Of a DNA stretch of 64,000 nt, positions 23,388-30,481 are shown one piece after another. The number at the start of each line of letters is the position of its first letter. The stretch's first letter is position 1. The DNA is from Actinomycetota bacterium (GTDB lineage Bacteria > Actinomycetota > Acidimicrobiia > Acidimicrobiales > Aldehydirespiratoraceae), in NCBI GenBank assembly GCA_029979265.1, contig JAPOHW010000003.1, positions 62,001 to 126,000 of the forward strand, in the 5' to 3' direction. Position numbers and translations under genes: made by a program. Under the pieces are notes generated by a model. It saw only the letters and a list, made by a program, of their open reading frames with translations, was not told the origin of the DNA and searched no databases.

Positions 23388-24236
23388 GTGGACTTCGGGG
23401 TTTGTCTATTTCCGACGGAGGATGCGATGCATCCGGCCGAGTTGGCGGTGGCGCTCGAGGAGCGTGGTTTCGAGTCGTACTGGGTCGCCGAGCACACGCA
23501 CATCCCGGCTGATCGCCGCAGCCCATGGCCCGGCGGTGCCGAGCTTCCGCAGATGTACTACGAGACGATGGATCCGTTCGTGGCATTGACTGCGGCGGCC
23601 ACCGCGACGGCGAACCTCAAGGTTGGGACTGGTATCTGCCTCGTGGTCGAACGCGACCCGATTGTCACTGCCAAGGAGGTTGCATCGATCGATCATGTCT
23701 CGGGGGGTCGCTTTCTCTTCGGCATCGGTGGTGGATGGAATGCTGAGGAGATGGAGAATCACGGAACGGCCTTCCGCTCCCGCTTCGCGCTCATGCGGGA
23801 ACGGGTCGAAGCGATGCAGGCGATCTGGGCCGATGATCCAGCCGAGTATCACGGCGACTTCGTCGATTTCGGGCCGATCTTCTCGAAGCCGAAGCCGGTG
23901 CAGCAACCGCACCCACCGATTCACGTCGGCGGTTCGTCACCGCATGGTCCGCGCCGAGCTGCTCGCTATGGCAACGGCTGGATGCCGATCCACGGACGCG
24001 GCGGCACGATGCTCGACGACCTCGAGGTCCTCGCCGAGGAGTGCAAGAAGCACGATCGGGAGGTCTCCGAGATCGAATTGTCGCTCTACATGGCGCCGCC
24101 GGATGTCGATGCCGCGAAGATGCACGAGGACGGCGGCGTGAAACGGTTCATCTTCGGCCTGCCGCCAGCGCCTGCCGGCACGATCCTGCCGATCCTTGAT
24201 CGTTACGCCACGATCATCGCCGCCGTGAACGGCTGA
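23388..24236 (+). CDS. LLM-class (probably F420-dependent) oxidoreductase
   Basis: A 282-residue bacterial-luciferase-like TIM barrel. The opening VDFGVCLFPTEDAMHPAELAVALEERGFESYWVAEHTHIP, and later FLFGIGGGWNAEEMENHG and PHPPIHVGGSSPHGPRRAARYGNGWMP, match the actinobacterial LLM family that uses coenzyme F420. The substrate is unknown. I prefer the GTG at 23388 because GGAGGAG ends 6 bases before it; the GTG at 23373 overlaps that Shine-Dalgarno. It follows smc by 31 bases and begins the second accessory island. Confidence 0.85.
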   Translation: MDFGVCLFPTEDAMHPAELAVALEERGFESYWVAEHTHIPADRRSPWPGGAELPQMYYETMDPFVALTAAATATANLKVGTGICLVVERDPIVTAKEVASIDHVSGGRFLFGIGGGWNAEEMENHGTAFRSRFALMRERVEAMQAIWADDPAEYHGDFVDFGPIFSKPKPVQQPHPPIHVGGSSPHGPRRAARYGNGWMPIHGRGGTMLDDLEVLAEECKKHDREVSEIELSLYMAPPDVDAAKMHEDGGVKRFIFGLPPAPAGTILPILDRYATIIAAVNG

Positions 24237-24257
24237 GGCGCTCTCGCCCCGGGGTAC

Positions 24258-24263
24258 TACCCT
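24258..24263 (+). promoter_or_regulatory. -10 hexamer TACCCT for the first FAD-GcvT gene
   Basis: TACCCT is 6 bases before the ATG at 24270, without a Shine-Dalgarno, consistent with leaderless expression. Confidence 0.6.
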
Positions 24264-24269
24264 CCCGGC

Positions 24270-26720
24270 ATGTCACGCGTTCCGGATCGTGCGCAGGTCG
24301 TCGTCGTCGGTGGTGGGATCGTCGGCTGCAGCATCGCCTATCACCTCACCCGTCGCGACATCACCGACGTCGTCGTACTCGAGCAGAACACCCTCACGGC
24401 CGGCACCACCTGGCACGCAGCTGGCCTGGTCAGTCAGCTCAAAGCCACCCACTCGCTCACGAAGCTGGCGACCTACTCTGCGCGGCTGTTCGAGGAACTC
24501 GAAGACGAAACCGGGCAGGCGACGGGCTACCGAACTCCGGGCTCGTTGAGTGTGGCCGACAACGACGAGCGGTGGGAAGAGATCCTCCGTGGTGCAACGA
24601 TGGCCGAGGGGGTTGGAGTCGAGACGCAGATTCTCGATCTCCAGGCAGCGTCGGAGAAATGGCCACACATGCGCACCGACGATCTTGTGGGCGCGTTGTA
24701 CATCCCGAGGGATGGGCAGACTTCGCCGGTCGACACCACCATGGCGCTCGCCAAGGGTGCGAAGGCACGCGGGGCGACAGTGATCGAGAACGTCGCCGTC
24801 ATCGAGCTCTCTGCCAGCAACGGCAGGGTGACGGGCGTCGTCACCGAGCAGGGCGAGATCGAGGCCGAGATCGTGGTGCTCGCCACCGGCATGTGGACCC
24901 GTCATCTTGCCGCGCAGATCGGCGTGAACGTTCCCCTACAGGCGTGCGAGCACTTCTACATCGTGACCGAGCCGATCGAGGGACTCGATCCCGGGACACC
25001 GACGCTGCGCGATCCCGGCAACTACACCTATTTCAAAGAGGAGACCGGCAAGATCATGGCCGGCTTTTTCGAGCCGCGCGGCAAGATCTGGCGCACCGAC
25101 AGGATCCCGCGTGACTTCAGCTTTGCCAGTCTTCCCGAGGACTGGGAGCACGTTGGGCCGATCTTCGAGGCCGCCATGCATCGCGTGCCGGTACTCGGTG
25201 AGGTGGGTTTGCAGCTGTTCTTCAACGGTCCAGAAGCCTTCACCCCCGACGGCGTGTTCTACATGGGGGAGGCCCCTGAGGTCGACAACTGCTACGTCGC
25301 CGCCGGCTTCAACTCCGTCGGTATTCAGTCGGCAGGGGGTGTCGGATGGGCGCTCGCCGATTGGATCGCCGACAGACACCCACCCATGGACCTCAGCTCG
25401 GTCGACATTCGCCGAGCCCAGCCGTTCCAGGGAGATGTCGACTACCTCACCGACCGAATCTCGGAAAGTCTCGGTCTGCTCTATGCGATGCACTGGCCGT
25501 TCCGGCAGTACGAATCAGCTCGCGGGATGCGACTGTCGCCCCTGCACGATCGGCTCGATGCCGCCAACGCCGTGTTCGGCGAGACCGCCGGTTGGGAGCG
25601 TCCGAATTGGTTCGCCGACGAGGGCCAGGCCCGCTCATACGACTACTCGTACGGGAAGCAGAACTGGCACGACAACATGGTCCGCGAGTGCGTCGGCGTG
25701 CGCGAGGCGGTCGGCCTGTTCGATCAGACCTCGTTCGCGAAATTTCGGGTCGAGGGTCCAGATGCCCTCGCGGTGCTCAACACGATCTCCGTTGCCAACA
25801 TCGACGCCCCGATTCACAAGGCGATCTACACCCAGTGGTGCAACGCGCGGGGTGGGATCGAGGCCGATCTCACAGTCACGCGACTGAGTGACGACGGCTT
25901 CTTCGTCGTCACGGCCGCAGCCGCCGAGACCCGCGACTGGGCCTGGCTGCGGCGGGCCGCAGCTGGCAAGGACGTCACGATCACCAACGCCACACACGAT
26001 TTCGTGATGCTCGGGGTCATGGGTCCCAACAGCCGCGCAGTGTTGTCGGAGTTGACCGATGTCGATCTGTCGAACGAGAGCTTCCCATTCGGCTGGAGCA
26101 CGCGCATGGAGGTTGCGGGGCAGGCCTGTCTGGCTCTGCGAATGAGCTACGTCGGCGAACTCGGCTGGGAACTGTACGTCGGCAACGATGGTGCCGGCGC
26201 CGTCTTCGACGCCCTGGTAGCAGCAGGTGGAGACCACGGGCTGGTCTTGGCGGGGTACCACGCCATGAATTCGCTGCGTCTCGAAGCCGGCATGCGCCAT
26301 TGGGGTCACGACATCTCCGACGAGGACACCCCGCTCGAGGCAGGGCTCGGGTTCGTCATCGACTGGGACAAGGGTGATTTCGTCGGTCGCGAGGCGCTCC
26401 TGGCCCAGCGTGAGCTTCCCCGAAGCAAGCGGCTGATCCAGTTCCGGATCGAGGATCCCGACCTCCTGACGTACCACGACGAGCCGCTGTACCGCAGTGG
26501 TGTCGTCGTCGGGCGGACGTCGTCGTCGATGTGGTCGGTCACGCAGGATCGCTGCTGTGCAATGGGATACGTCGAGCATCCCGGCGGTGAAGCAGTGACG
26601 ACGGCCTGGCTCGAAGATGGCACGTGGGAAACCAACATTGGGGGCCGGCGGGTGCCCGTCTCGGCCTCGATCCGTTCGTGGTACGACCCCCGGAATCGGC
26701 GGCCGCATCTCGCCGACTAG
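24270..26720 (+). CDS. FAD-dependent oxidoreductase fused to GcvT domain (dimethylglycine/sarcosine dehydrogenase-like), copy 1
   Basis: An 816-residue two-part enzyme. Residues about 9-390 form a D-amino-acid-oxidase-type FAD domain with VVVGGGIVGCS at 11-21 and TTWHAAGLV at 46-54; His49 corresponds to the histidine that binds FAD covalently in dimethylglycine and sarcosine dehydrogenases. A connecting domain follows, then a folate-binding GcvT/aminomethyltransferase half from about 430 (MLGVMGPNSRAVL, MSYVGELGWELYV). Such enzymes oxidatively remove an N-methyl group and pass the formaldehyde unit to tetrahydrofolate. A second copy lies at 30482, beside an MttB-family gene. The natural substrate may be dimethylglycine, sarcosine or another methylated amine. 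Confidence 0.88.
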   Translation: MSRVPDRAQVVVVGGGIVGCSIAYHLTRRDITDVVVLEQNTLTAGTTWHAAGLVSQLKATHSLTKLATYSARLFEELEDETGQATGYRTPGSLSVADNDERWEEILRGATMAEGVGVETQILDLQAASEKWPHMRTDDLVGALYIPRDGQTSPVDTTMALAKGAKARGATVIENVAVIELSASNGRVTGVVTEQGEIEAEIVVLATGMWTRHLAAQIGVNVPLQACEHFYIVTEPIEGLDPGTPTLRDPGNYTYFKEETGKIMAGFFEPRGKIWRTDRIPRDFSFASLPEDWEHVGPIFEAAMHRVPVLGEVGLQLFFNGPEAFTPDGVFYMGEAPEVDNCYVAAGFNSVGIQSAGGVGWALADWIADRHPPMDLSSVDIRRAQPFQGDVDYLTDRISESLGLLYAMHWPFRQYESARGMRLSPLHDRLDAANAVFGETAGWERPNWFADEGQARSYDYSYGKQNWHDNMVRECVGVREAVGLFDQTSFAKFRVEGPDALAVLNTISVANIDAPIHKAIYTQWCNARGGIEADLTVTRLSDDGFFVVTAAAAETRDWAWLRRAAAGKDVTITNATHDFVMLGVMGPNSRAVLSELTDVDLSNESFPFGWSTRMEVAGQACLALRMSYVGELGWELYVGNDGAGAVFDALVAAGGDHGLVLAGYHAMNSLRLEAGMRHWGHDISDEDTPLEAGLGFVIDWDKGDFVGREALLAQRELPRSKRLIQFRIEDPDLLTYHDEPLYRSGVVVGRTSSSMWSVTQDRCCAMGYVEHPGGEAVTTAWLEDGTWETNIGGRRVPVSASIRSWYDPRNRRPHLAD

Positions 26721-26777
26721 TCGAGGATCGACCCCGGCAGGCGGGTTGGACGGTCGCGACAAGCCGTGCGGCCGGAG

Positions 26778-26783
26778 TACGGT
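26778..26783 (+). promoter_or_regulatory. -10 hexamer TACGGT for the beta-propeller lipoprotein
   Basis: TACGGT lies 6 bases before a GTG at 26790 and favours that start over the in-frame GTG at 26766. Confidence 0.5.
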
Positions 26784-26789
26784 CCGCAG

Positions 26790-28118
26790 GTGCCCGTCAT
26801 CCCTCGCTGTACGGCCCTCGTCATCGGTGCGCTCCTCGCCGGTAGCTGCACATCGGTGAGCCCCGAGGAGCTCGACGCCCGGTTCTCGAGTCCGGACTCG
26901 GCGGTCACCGAGGTCGAGTCGGCATCGTCACCGACAACCACGGCGCCGTCCTCGGCCGACGGACCAGCGTCCACCACGACGGTTCCGGCGAGCGAGGTGA
27001 CACCTTCGCTCGGCGACGGCCTGGGTGGCGCGCTCGCCATTGGTGGGTTTCGCAACCTGGTCGTCACCGATCCGTCGGGACGCACGGTGGAGAGCTTCCC
27101 GACAGCGGGTGTTGCGGTGACCCAGCCCACCTGGTCGCGCGACGGGGCAAACATCATCGCCACTGCGGTCGCAGAGCCGGTCACCACCGTGGCGGTGCAG
27201 GGCGAGGCAGTCACGATTCGACCGTCCCGTCGGCCCTACTTCTTCTACTCCTGGAGTACCGACGGCGCGTACATCGCAGCCCTCGGGCCCGGTCCGCTGG
27301 GAACCTCTCTGGACATCCTCGGTCCGGATGGGGTTCCGGTGAGCGACGACAGTCTCGACACTGCGAGCTTCTACCTGGCCTGGGAGCCAGATGGAGGAGA
27401 CGACCTCGTCATTCACCGCGATCGATCCCTCGAGTTGGTGCGCGATCCGACCGACCTCACCACTGTCGAACCCCTCGGTGAGCCTGGTCAGTTGTTTCTC
27501 GCCCCTGCCTGGATCCCGGGTACGCGGCACGTCTTGCTCGTCGAAGAAGCAGTGACGGGCGGCCGACTGACCCGCCTCGACGTCGACACGTTGGAGTCTG
27601 TCGACCTCGGGCCGGTCGATGGTTCGATCGGCATCGCAGTGTCGCCGGATGGACGGCGAGCCGTGCTCGCCCACGCGGTCGGTCCGGGGGGAGATGGGAA
27701 TGTCACGGTCGGTTTCACACCGGCAGCGGTGACTGCGTCGACCGAAATCATCGACCTCGAGACCGCAGAGCGCACCCCGATCTCCGACGAACTCTCGATC
27801 TGGACCGAATGGTCACCCGACGGCACGAAGCTTGCGCTGATGCAGCCCAGCGCTGCACGTGACAGTGCGGTGTGGGTGATCTGGGACGGTGAGTCGACGA
27901 CCCGACTCGAACCGTTTCGGCCCACGCTCACGTTCTTTCGGAACTACGTTTTCTTCTCGTGGCAGTACACCGAGTCACCTCGCATCTGGTCGCCGGGTAG
28001 CGATGCGATCGTCTACGCCGCCCAGGACGAACTCGGCGACAGCATTTGGGTCCGCAGACTCGACGGTGACCGTGCGGTGCGGGTGAGCGAGGGTGACGTT
28101 GCCTTCTGGTCGCCCTGA
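26790..28118 (+). CDS. beta-propeller lipoprotein (TolB/WD40-like repeats)
   Basis: A 442-residue secreted protein. The GTG at 26790 gives MPVIPRCTALVIGALLAGSC, a lipoprotein signal with a cysteine near residue 20. A Ser/Thr/Pro-rich linker (about 30-75) reaches across the wall region. The rest carries repeats such as PTWSRDGANI, FYSWSTDGAYI, VSPDGRRAVLA and TEWSPDGTKLALM, the WSPDG hallmark of PD40/TolB-type propeller blades. It is anchored outside the cell and probably acts as a binding or scaffolding protein; no enzyme motif is seen. It sits between the first FAD-GcvT gene and the amidase gene. Confidence 0.8.
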   Translation: MPVIPRCTALVIGALLAGSCTSVSPEELDARFSSPDSAVTEVESASSPTTTAPSSADGPASTTTVPASEVTPSLGDGLGGALAIGGFRNLVVTDPSGRTVESFPTAGVAVTQPTWSRDGANIIATAVAEPVTTVAVQGEAVTIRPSRRPYFFYSWSTDGAYIAALGPGPLGTSLDILGPDGVPVSDDSLDTASFYLAWEPDGGDDLVIHRDRSLELVRDPTDLTTVEPLGEPGQLFLAPAWIPGTRHVLLVEEAVTGGRLTRLDVDTLESVDLGPVDGSIGIAVSPDGRRAVLAHAVGPGGDGNVTVGFTPAAVTASTEIIDLETAERTPISDELSIWTEWSPDGTKLALMQPSAARDSAVWVIWDGESTTRLEPFRPTLTFFRNYVFFSWQYTESPRIWSPGSDAIVYAAQDELGDSIWVRRLDGDRAVRVSEGDVAFWSP

Positions 28119-28122
28119 CGCA

Positions 28123-28160
28123 GAGCGCCGTCGTGGAGGGCGACCTGGTCGACGGCGTTC
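28123..28160. terminator. long hairpin between convergent genes
   Basis: An 11-bp stem with one G-T pair (28123-28133 with 28150-28160) encloses a short symmetrical internal loop and an inner AGG/CCT stem closed by a GCGA tetraloop. It fills the gap between the convergent lipoprotein and amidase genes. No T-run follows, so it may stop transcription with Rho, or protect mRNA 3' ends on both strands. Confidence 0.45.
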
Positions 28161-28184
28161 CGTTCACCCATCGAACCGCTCGTG

Positions 28185-29603
28185 TCACGGCCGATCGACC
28201 GCCAGTGGTGGTGGCGTGTAGCCCCCGAGGACCTCGGTGATCCGTCGGGCGAACGTGAGTGCGGTGTGGTCGTGCAGATAGGGCGCAACGACTTGAATCC
28301 CCACCGGAAGCCCGTCGGCCGTGAACCCCACCGGTGGGGTGGTGACGGGGAGGTAGGCACTGCCGATGAGCGAGTTCCAAAGAACCAGCTGTCCGTACGG
28401 CAGGTCGCCGAACTCCTCGATCTGGGCGTGCGTCCAGTTTGATCCGCGGTCGGTGTGCACATGACGGAACGCTGGGATCGGGGTGACAGGACACAGCAGG
28501 ATGTCGATCTCGTCGAAGAACTCGGCCCACCGGCGTCGGACGACACCTCGCTCGCGGTGGCGGACATCCCACTGGCGATGAGGGACCGGTGCGCCCGGAG
28601 GCTCCGGGCCGTCCGGGCTGTCGCTGTCGGAGATCCGGGTGGCAAGACCGATCAGCGCCGAGCCGTTGAGGGCGGCTGCGGCCGCATCGATCGCCGGCCG
28701 CCGGCCGTGGTCGATGCGGGCGCCGGCACGCTCGAGCGCGTCGGTGGCGTTGGCGAGCACGGTTGCGACGGAGGGGTCGATCGGGGCGAAGTCGCTGTCG
28801 AGCCACGCCGCCACCCGGAAATCACCGATCGCCTCGGCTCGAGATGGAGGAAGGTCGAGCTTCCAACCGGGTGCGTCGTCGGGGTTCGGGCCTGCCAACA
28901 GACCAAAGAGCAGCTCGAGGTCATCGATCGATCGAGCCATCGGGCCGAACACGTTGACGTCACTGACATTGCGGTGGAACCGAACGCTGTCGAGGTAGCC
29001 GTAGGTGGGGATGACGCCGAAACTCGGCTTGTGGCCGTAGATCCCGCAAAATGACGCAGGCACTCGGATCGATCCACCGATGTCGGTGCCGATCTCGAAG
29101 CCGGTGAATCCCATCGCAACTGCCGCTGCCGGGCCGCCCGACGAGCCACCGGGCGTGCGTTCGAGGTCCCACGGATTGTTCGTCGTGCCAAAGAGGTTGT
29201 TGAAACTTTGGTAATCGCCCGACCAGCGGGGCACGTTGGTCTTGCCGAAGACCAACGCTCCTGCGTTGCGAACGGTCGAGACGACCGTGGCATCGTCGAC
29301 GGGTACATGATCGACGAGTTCGTCAGCGCCACCGGTGGAGCGGATGCCGGCAGTGGCCAGCGCGTCCTTGACGGTGATGGGGACGCCTGCCAGTGGGCCG
29401 AGGGCCCCGCCCGTTGTGCGAGCGGTGTCGACGGCATGCGCCTCGGTGCGGGCTCGATCGGGAGCGAGGGTGACGACGGCGTTGATCTCCCCGTCGAGTC
29501 GCTCGATTCGGTCGAGATGGGCATCGAGCAGCTCGGTGGCGCCAACCGCTTTCGATTCGAGTGCGTCGACGATGGCGGTCAGTGAGCTGGTGAGTTCAAC
29601 CAT
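28185..29603 (-). CDS. amidase signature family protein
   Basis: A 472-residue amidase. The Ser-cisSer-Lys triad is visible: Lys in GVPITVKDAL (about residue 79), the serine pair in RTPGGSSGGPAAAVA (about 154-155), and GTDIGGSIRVPASFCGIYGHKPSFG. The family hydrolyses small amides, aryl and acyl amides, or forms part of GatCAB. The lack of gatC and gatB neighbours and the catabolic context argue for a stand-alone degradative amidase. It is convergent with the lipoprotein gene and followed on the same strand side by the IclR regulator upstream. Confidence 0.88.
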   Translation of the reverse strand: MVELTSSLTAIVDALESKAVGATELLDAHLDRIERLDGEINAVVTLAPDRARTEAHAVDTARTTGGALGPLAGVPITVKDALATAGIRSTGGADELVDHVPVDDATVVSTVRNAGALVFGKTNVPRWSGDYQSFNNLFGTTNNPWDLERTPGGSSGGPAAAVAMGFTGFEIGTDIGGSIRVPASFCGIYGHKPSFGVIPTYGYLDSVRFHRNVSDVNVFGPMARSIDDLELLFGLLAGPNPDDAPGWKLDLPPSRAEAIGDFRVAAWLDSDFAPIDPSVATVLANATDALERAGARIDHGRRPAIDAAAAALNGSALIGLATRISDSDSPDGPEPPGAPVPHRQWDVRHRERGVVRRRWAEFFDEIDILLCPVTPIPAFRHVHTDRGSNWTHAQIEEFGDLPYGQLVLWNSLIGSAYLPVTTPPVGFTADGLPVGIQVVAPYLHDHTALTFARRITEVLGGYTPPPLAVDRP

Positions 29604-29645
29604 GGGCAGATCACAGCAGGGGTGCCCGGTGAACGCAACCGCCGA

Positions 29646-30380
29646 TCAGCCCAGCCGATCGGCGATCGCCCGCGCGGTTTCGAGGACCGCAGCACTGATC
29701 TCGGCCGCGTCTCGATCGCCGGGGAATCGGTAATCGGGTCCGTAGGCGTTCACCGCAGCGAGCGGCTCCCCGTCGGGTCCGGTCACCAGCGAGCCGAAGC
29801 CGTTGACGTCGTCGCTGAACTCCTGATGGGTGAGCGCAACACCCGTTCGGCGAGCGTGCTCGACCTTTGCCATGAGGCCGGCCAGCGTCGTCACCGTCGT
29901 GGAGGTGTACGCCTCGAGGCCGCTGGCGGCGAGCTCGGCGATCTCGACATCGGTCCACGACGACAACAGCGCAAGGCCACCGGCCGAGCCGTGATAGGGC
30001 AGTCGCTCCCCGTTCCAGTCCTGGACCATGACCGAACTCTCCGAGATGGCGGTGTCGATGTAGAGCGTGACGTCGCCGTCGGGAATCATCAGCGACACAT
30101 TTTCCTGGATGAGTTCGGCGAGTTCGACAAGATGAGGGCGTGCGATCTCCTTGAGGGCACTCACCGGTGCTCCACCATGGGAGAGCACGGCGAGTCCCGG
30201 GCCGATCCCGAACCGGCCACCGAGGACCTGGATCGCACCCTGCTCCTCGAGCGCCGTCAACAGTCGGAGGACGGTCGACTTGGGGAGGCCCGATGCCTTC
30301 GTGACGTCTGCGAGCGACGAGGTTCCGGCGCGAGACGCAACGGCACGAAGAACAGTGAACGCCCGGTCGATTGATTGCAT
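29646..30380 (-). CDS. IclR family transcriptional regulator
   Basis: A 244-residue regulator. The N-terminal winged helix-turn-helix spans about residues 1-65 (SLADVTKASGLPKSTVLRLLTALEEQGAI), and the IclR effector domain follows with the typical PYHGSAGGLALLS and GVALTHQEFSDDVNGFGSLV segments. The start at 30380 (MQSIDRAF) is the normal IclR opening; a longer frame upstream would cross the divergent promoter. It is transcribed away from the second FAD-GcvT gene, and an imperfect operator-like palindrome lies between them. It probably controls that FAD-GcvT/MttB operon in response to a methylated amine or breakdown product. Confidence 0.9.
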   Translation of the reverse strand: MQSIDRAFTVLRAVASRAGTSSLADVTKASGLPKSTVLRLLTALEEQGAIQVLGGRFGIGPGLAVLSHGGAPVSALKEIARPHLVELAELIQENVSLMIPDGDVTLYIDTAISESSVMVQDWNGERLPYHGSAGGLALLSSWTDVEIAELAASGLEAYTSTTVTTLAGLMAKVEHARRTGVALTHQEFSDDVNGFGSLVTGPDGEPLAAVNAYGPDYRFPGDRDAAEISAAVLETARAIADRLG

Positions 30381-30389
30381 GCCAAGAGC

Positions 30390-30396
30390 TACACTA
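30390..30396. promoter_or_regulatory. overlapping divergent -10 elements
   Basis: The plus strand reads TACACT at 30390-30395 and the minus strand reads TAGTGT at 30396-30391. The two -10 elements overlap, so RNA polymerase at the IclR promoter and at the FAD-GcvT promoter would exclude each other. Confidence 0.45.
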
Positions 30397-30414
30397 GTGG
30401 CCACAGACCGAAAC

Positions 30415-30431
30415 GTTCCATTCAGTGAAAC
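30415..30431 (+). promoter_or_regulatory. candidate IclR operator
   Basis: GTTCCA-TTCAG-TGAAAC is a 6-5-6 inverted repeat with one mismatch. IclR-family regulators such as KdgR and IclR bind TGAAA/TTTCA-type repeats. The site lies just downstream of the expected plus-strand transcription start (about 30402), suited to roadblock repression. Confidence 0.45.
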
Positions 30432-30481
30432 GCTGGCGTGATTGGGTTGCGCGGAACGTCTACTTCGAGGGGGCATCAACC

